DNA from: Thermomicrobiaceae bacterium
GTDB taxonomy: Bacteria > Chloroflexota > Chloroflexia > Thermomicrobiales > Thermomicrobiaceae
DNA length: 6,473 nt
Assembly (NCBI GenBank): GCA_007122555.1
Contig: SKTL01000121.1
Location: 1 to 6,473, forward strand
Direction of reading: 5' to 3'
Position 1 is the stretch's first letter, and each line of letters opens with the position of its first letter. Below the pieces are notes generated by a model, which saw nothing but the letters and a program-made list of their open reading frames with translations, was not told where the DNA came from and did no database searches. Both the position numbers and the translations under genes were made by a program. Below, one piece after another: positions 5,794 to 6,473 of the stretch.

Positions 5794-5809
5794 GTACGTA
5801 CATATATGT
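5794..5809. repeat. Two overlapping perfect palindromes
   Basis: GTACGTAC (5794-5801) and ACATATATGT (5800-5809) overlap by two bases in an A/T-richer patch of an otherwise G/C-rich window. A further dyad, TTCCA-8 nt-TGGAA (5774-5791), lies immediately to the left. This could be a protein-binding site; the regulator is not identifiable. Confidence 0.35.
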
Positions 5810-5838
5810 GGCGGGTGATGCTCTGTGGCGCTCGCGCC

Positions 5839-5890
5839 TGGATCTCAGCTTCTGTACTCTGGATTCTTGAGATCCATCGTGATGGTCAAG
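5839..5890 (+). promoter_or_regulatory. Possible switching leader with two exclusive stems
   Basis: Stem A pairs TGGATCTCA (5839-5847) with TGAGATCCA (5868-5876), 9 perfect bp. Stem B pairs CTTGA and CCAT (5866-5870, 5874-5877) with ATGG and TCAAG (5882-5890), 9 bp with a 3-nt bulge and a 4-nt loop. Both need the same central strand, so only one can form. The element ends 37 nt before the hydrolase ATG. Regulation is inferred; no U tract marks stem B as a terminator. Confidence 0.4.
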
Positions 5891-5927
5891 CAGGCTACGT
5901 AAGCTTCCGGGAAACTGGTTTACGATA

Positions 5928-6473
5928 ATGGACGATGCGACTCAACACGATCAACCGTCGAACGTTGACGGCTGGCGCGGACGCTGGTTCACCAGGCGGC
6001 GCGTGCTGTTGATTGCCGCATTCGTCTCGCTGCTGATTTTGACGAGCAGCACGCACGTGCGGATTGGATTCCAGAGTGCAGCGTTTCTCAGCGAAGTCTT
6101 CCCTGATTCGCCCGCCTATCCGGCGCGCTGGTTCGCCGACGAGCCTCGACGAACGATGGTGCAGTTCCCGCATGGCGATACCTATCACGGCGCGTATCTC
6201 TACCACCCGGTAGAGCGTGGTTGCTATGGCGGCATCGTCATGTATATCGGGCTCGGTCCGGAGCATGGAGACCCGCATCTGGATCGCGTTTCCCGGGCGT
6301 TCGCCCGTAACGGCATTAGCGTGTTGATCCCGGTTTCCGAGCCGATGGTCGAATTCCGGCTCGACGCGAACGAGCATTTCATCGCCGGTTCGGCGTTTGA
6401 ATATCTGCGAGACCTTCCCGATGTCAACCCGGATCGAGTCGGCATGTTCGGGATAAGCGTTGGCGGAGCGATC
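5928..6473 (+). CDS. Membrane-anchored alpha/beta hydrolase (C-terminus cut off by window edge)
   Basis: The 182 visible residues read from ATG 5928. The sequence has a polar N-terminus ending in Arg-rich RGRWFTRRR (17-25), then a hydrophobic segment (26-40). This is a signal anchor or uncleaved signal, with the catalytic domain probably outside the membrane. A beta-rich entry follows (YHGAYLYHP, 86-94), then GIVMYIGLGP (102-111), a strand and helix around RAFARNGISVLIPV (123-136), and the nucleophile elbow GISVGG (175-180) with Ser177. The acid and histidine of the triad lie beyond the edge. The pattern resembles dienelactone-hydrolase/prolyl-oligopeptidase-type alpha/beta hydrolases; substrate is not evident. 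No in-frame start exists between this ATG and a stop at 5880-5882. No good ribosome site precedes it: only GGGAA about 14 nt away. It is divergent from the ATC-hydrolase-family gene. Confidence 0.85.
   Translation, partial: MDDATQHDQPSNVDGWRGRWFTRRRVLLIAAFVSLLILTSSTHVRIGFQSAAFLSEVFPDSPAYPARWFADEPRRTMVQFPHGDTYHGAYLYHPVERGCYGGIVMYIGLGPEHGDPHLDRVSRAFARNGISVLIPVSEPMVEFRLDANEHFIAGSAFEYLRDLPDVNPDRVGMFGISVGGAI

Larger units (their letters stand above)
5657..5927. promoter_or_regulatory. Dyad-rich divergent intergenic region
   Basis: These 271 nt have no supported gene and separate two divergently transcribed genes. Visible inverted repeats are CATACCGC/GCGGTATG (5702-5709, 5726-5733), TTCCA/TGGAA (5774-5778, 5787-5791), the palindromes GTACGTAC (5794-5801) and ACATATATGT (5800-5809), TGGATCTCA/TGAGATCCA (5839-5847, 5868-5876) and a bulged stem at 5866-5890. 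No convincing -35/-10 pair was found on either strand. The density suggests operators or structured leaders, but no regulator family can be named. Confidence 0.5.

Noticed and set aside
5799..5808. TACATA/TATATG as a -10 box for the alpha/beta hydrolase.
   Set aside because: No acceptable -35 hexamer lies 16-18 nt upstream, and the match overlaps palindromes that explain the A/T-rich patch equally well.
5702..5809. Possible CRISPR-like or tandem repeat array in the intergenic region.
   Set aside because: The repeats are short, differ from each other and are not regularly spaced; they are separate dyads.
5895..6377. 160-residue minus-strand frame opposite the alpha/beta hydrolase.
   Set aside because: The plus strand has a membrane anchor and nucleophile elbow; the minus frame is Arg/His/Asn-rich without a domain.

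Overview
The window looks like a chromosomal segment of a free-living bacterium with base composition in the high-50s % G+C (estimated by eye). It carries a mix of core and peripheral metabolism genes. The SecD/SecF and NadD sequences, an ATC-hydrolase-family protein, an unrecognised polytopic membrane protein and a CNDP-like M20 peptidase together fit Chloroflexota (Thermomicrobia-like). This is a recognition-level impression with low confidence, not a placement. No mobile element, CRISPR array, tRNA or rRNA was seen.

Layout. Positions 1-2748 are transcribed leftward: nadD (2748-2146), then secD (2074-596), then secF (541 running off the left edge). NadD makes the dinucleotide precursor of NAD. 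SecD and SecF form the membrane complex that uses the proton (or sodium) motive force to help pull secreted proteins out of the SecYEG channel. Between nadD and secD lies an exact-consensus sigma70-type promoter (TTGACA, 17-nt spacer, TATAAT) reading into secDF. The predicted leader is only about 18 nt and is almost entirely one small hairpin touching the start codon.

Positions 2749-2881 form a divergent control region with two dyads. Rightward from it run a 294-residue multi-pass membrane protein of unknown function (2882-3766) and an M20 metallopeptidase (3738-5099). These two overlap by 29 nt, so they are probably one translationally coupled operon. A strong hairpin at 5109-5136 separates them from a convergent leftward gene of the L-2-amino-thiazoline-4-carboxylate (ATC) hydrolase family (5656-5123).

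Positions 5657-5927 are a 271-nt divergent intergenic region unusually rich in dyads, including two mutually exclusive stem-loops. It precedes a membrane-anchored alpha/beta hydrolase that starts at 5928 and runs off the right edge.

Most genes belong to known families. No clearly new multi-gene system is visible. The points most worth a second look are the secDF promoter/leader, the dyad-dense region upstream of the hydrolase, the unknown membrane protein coupled to M20, and the neighbouring of an ATC-hydrolase-family gene with an M20 enzyme.
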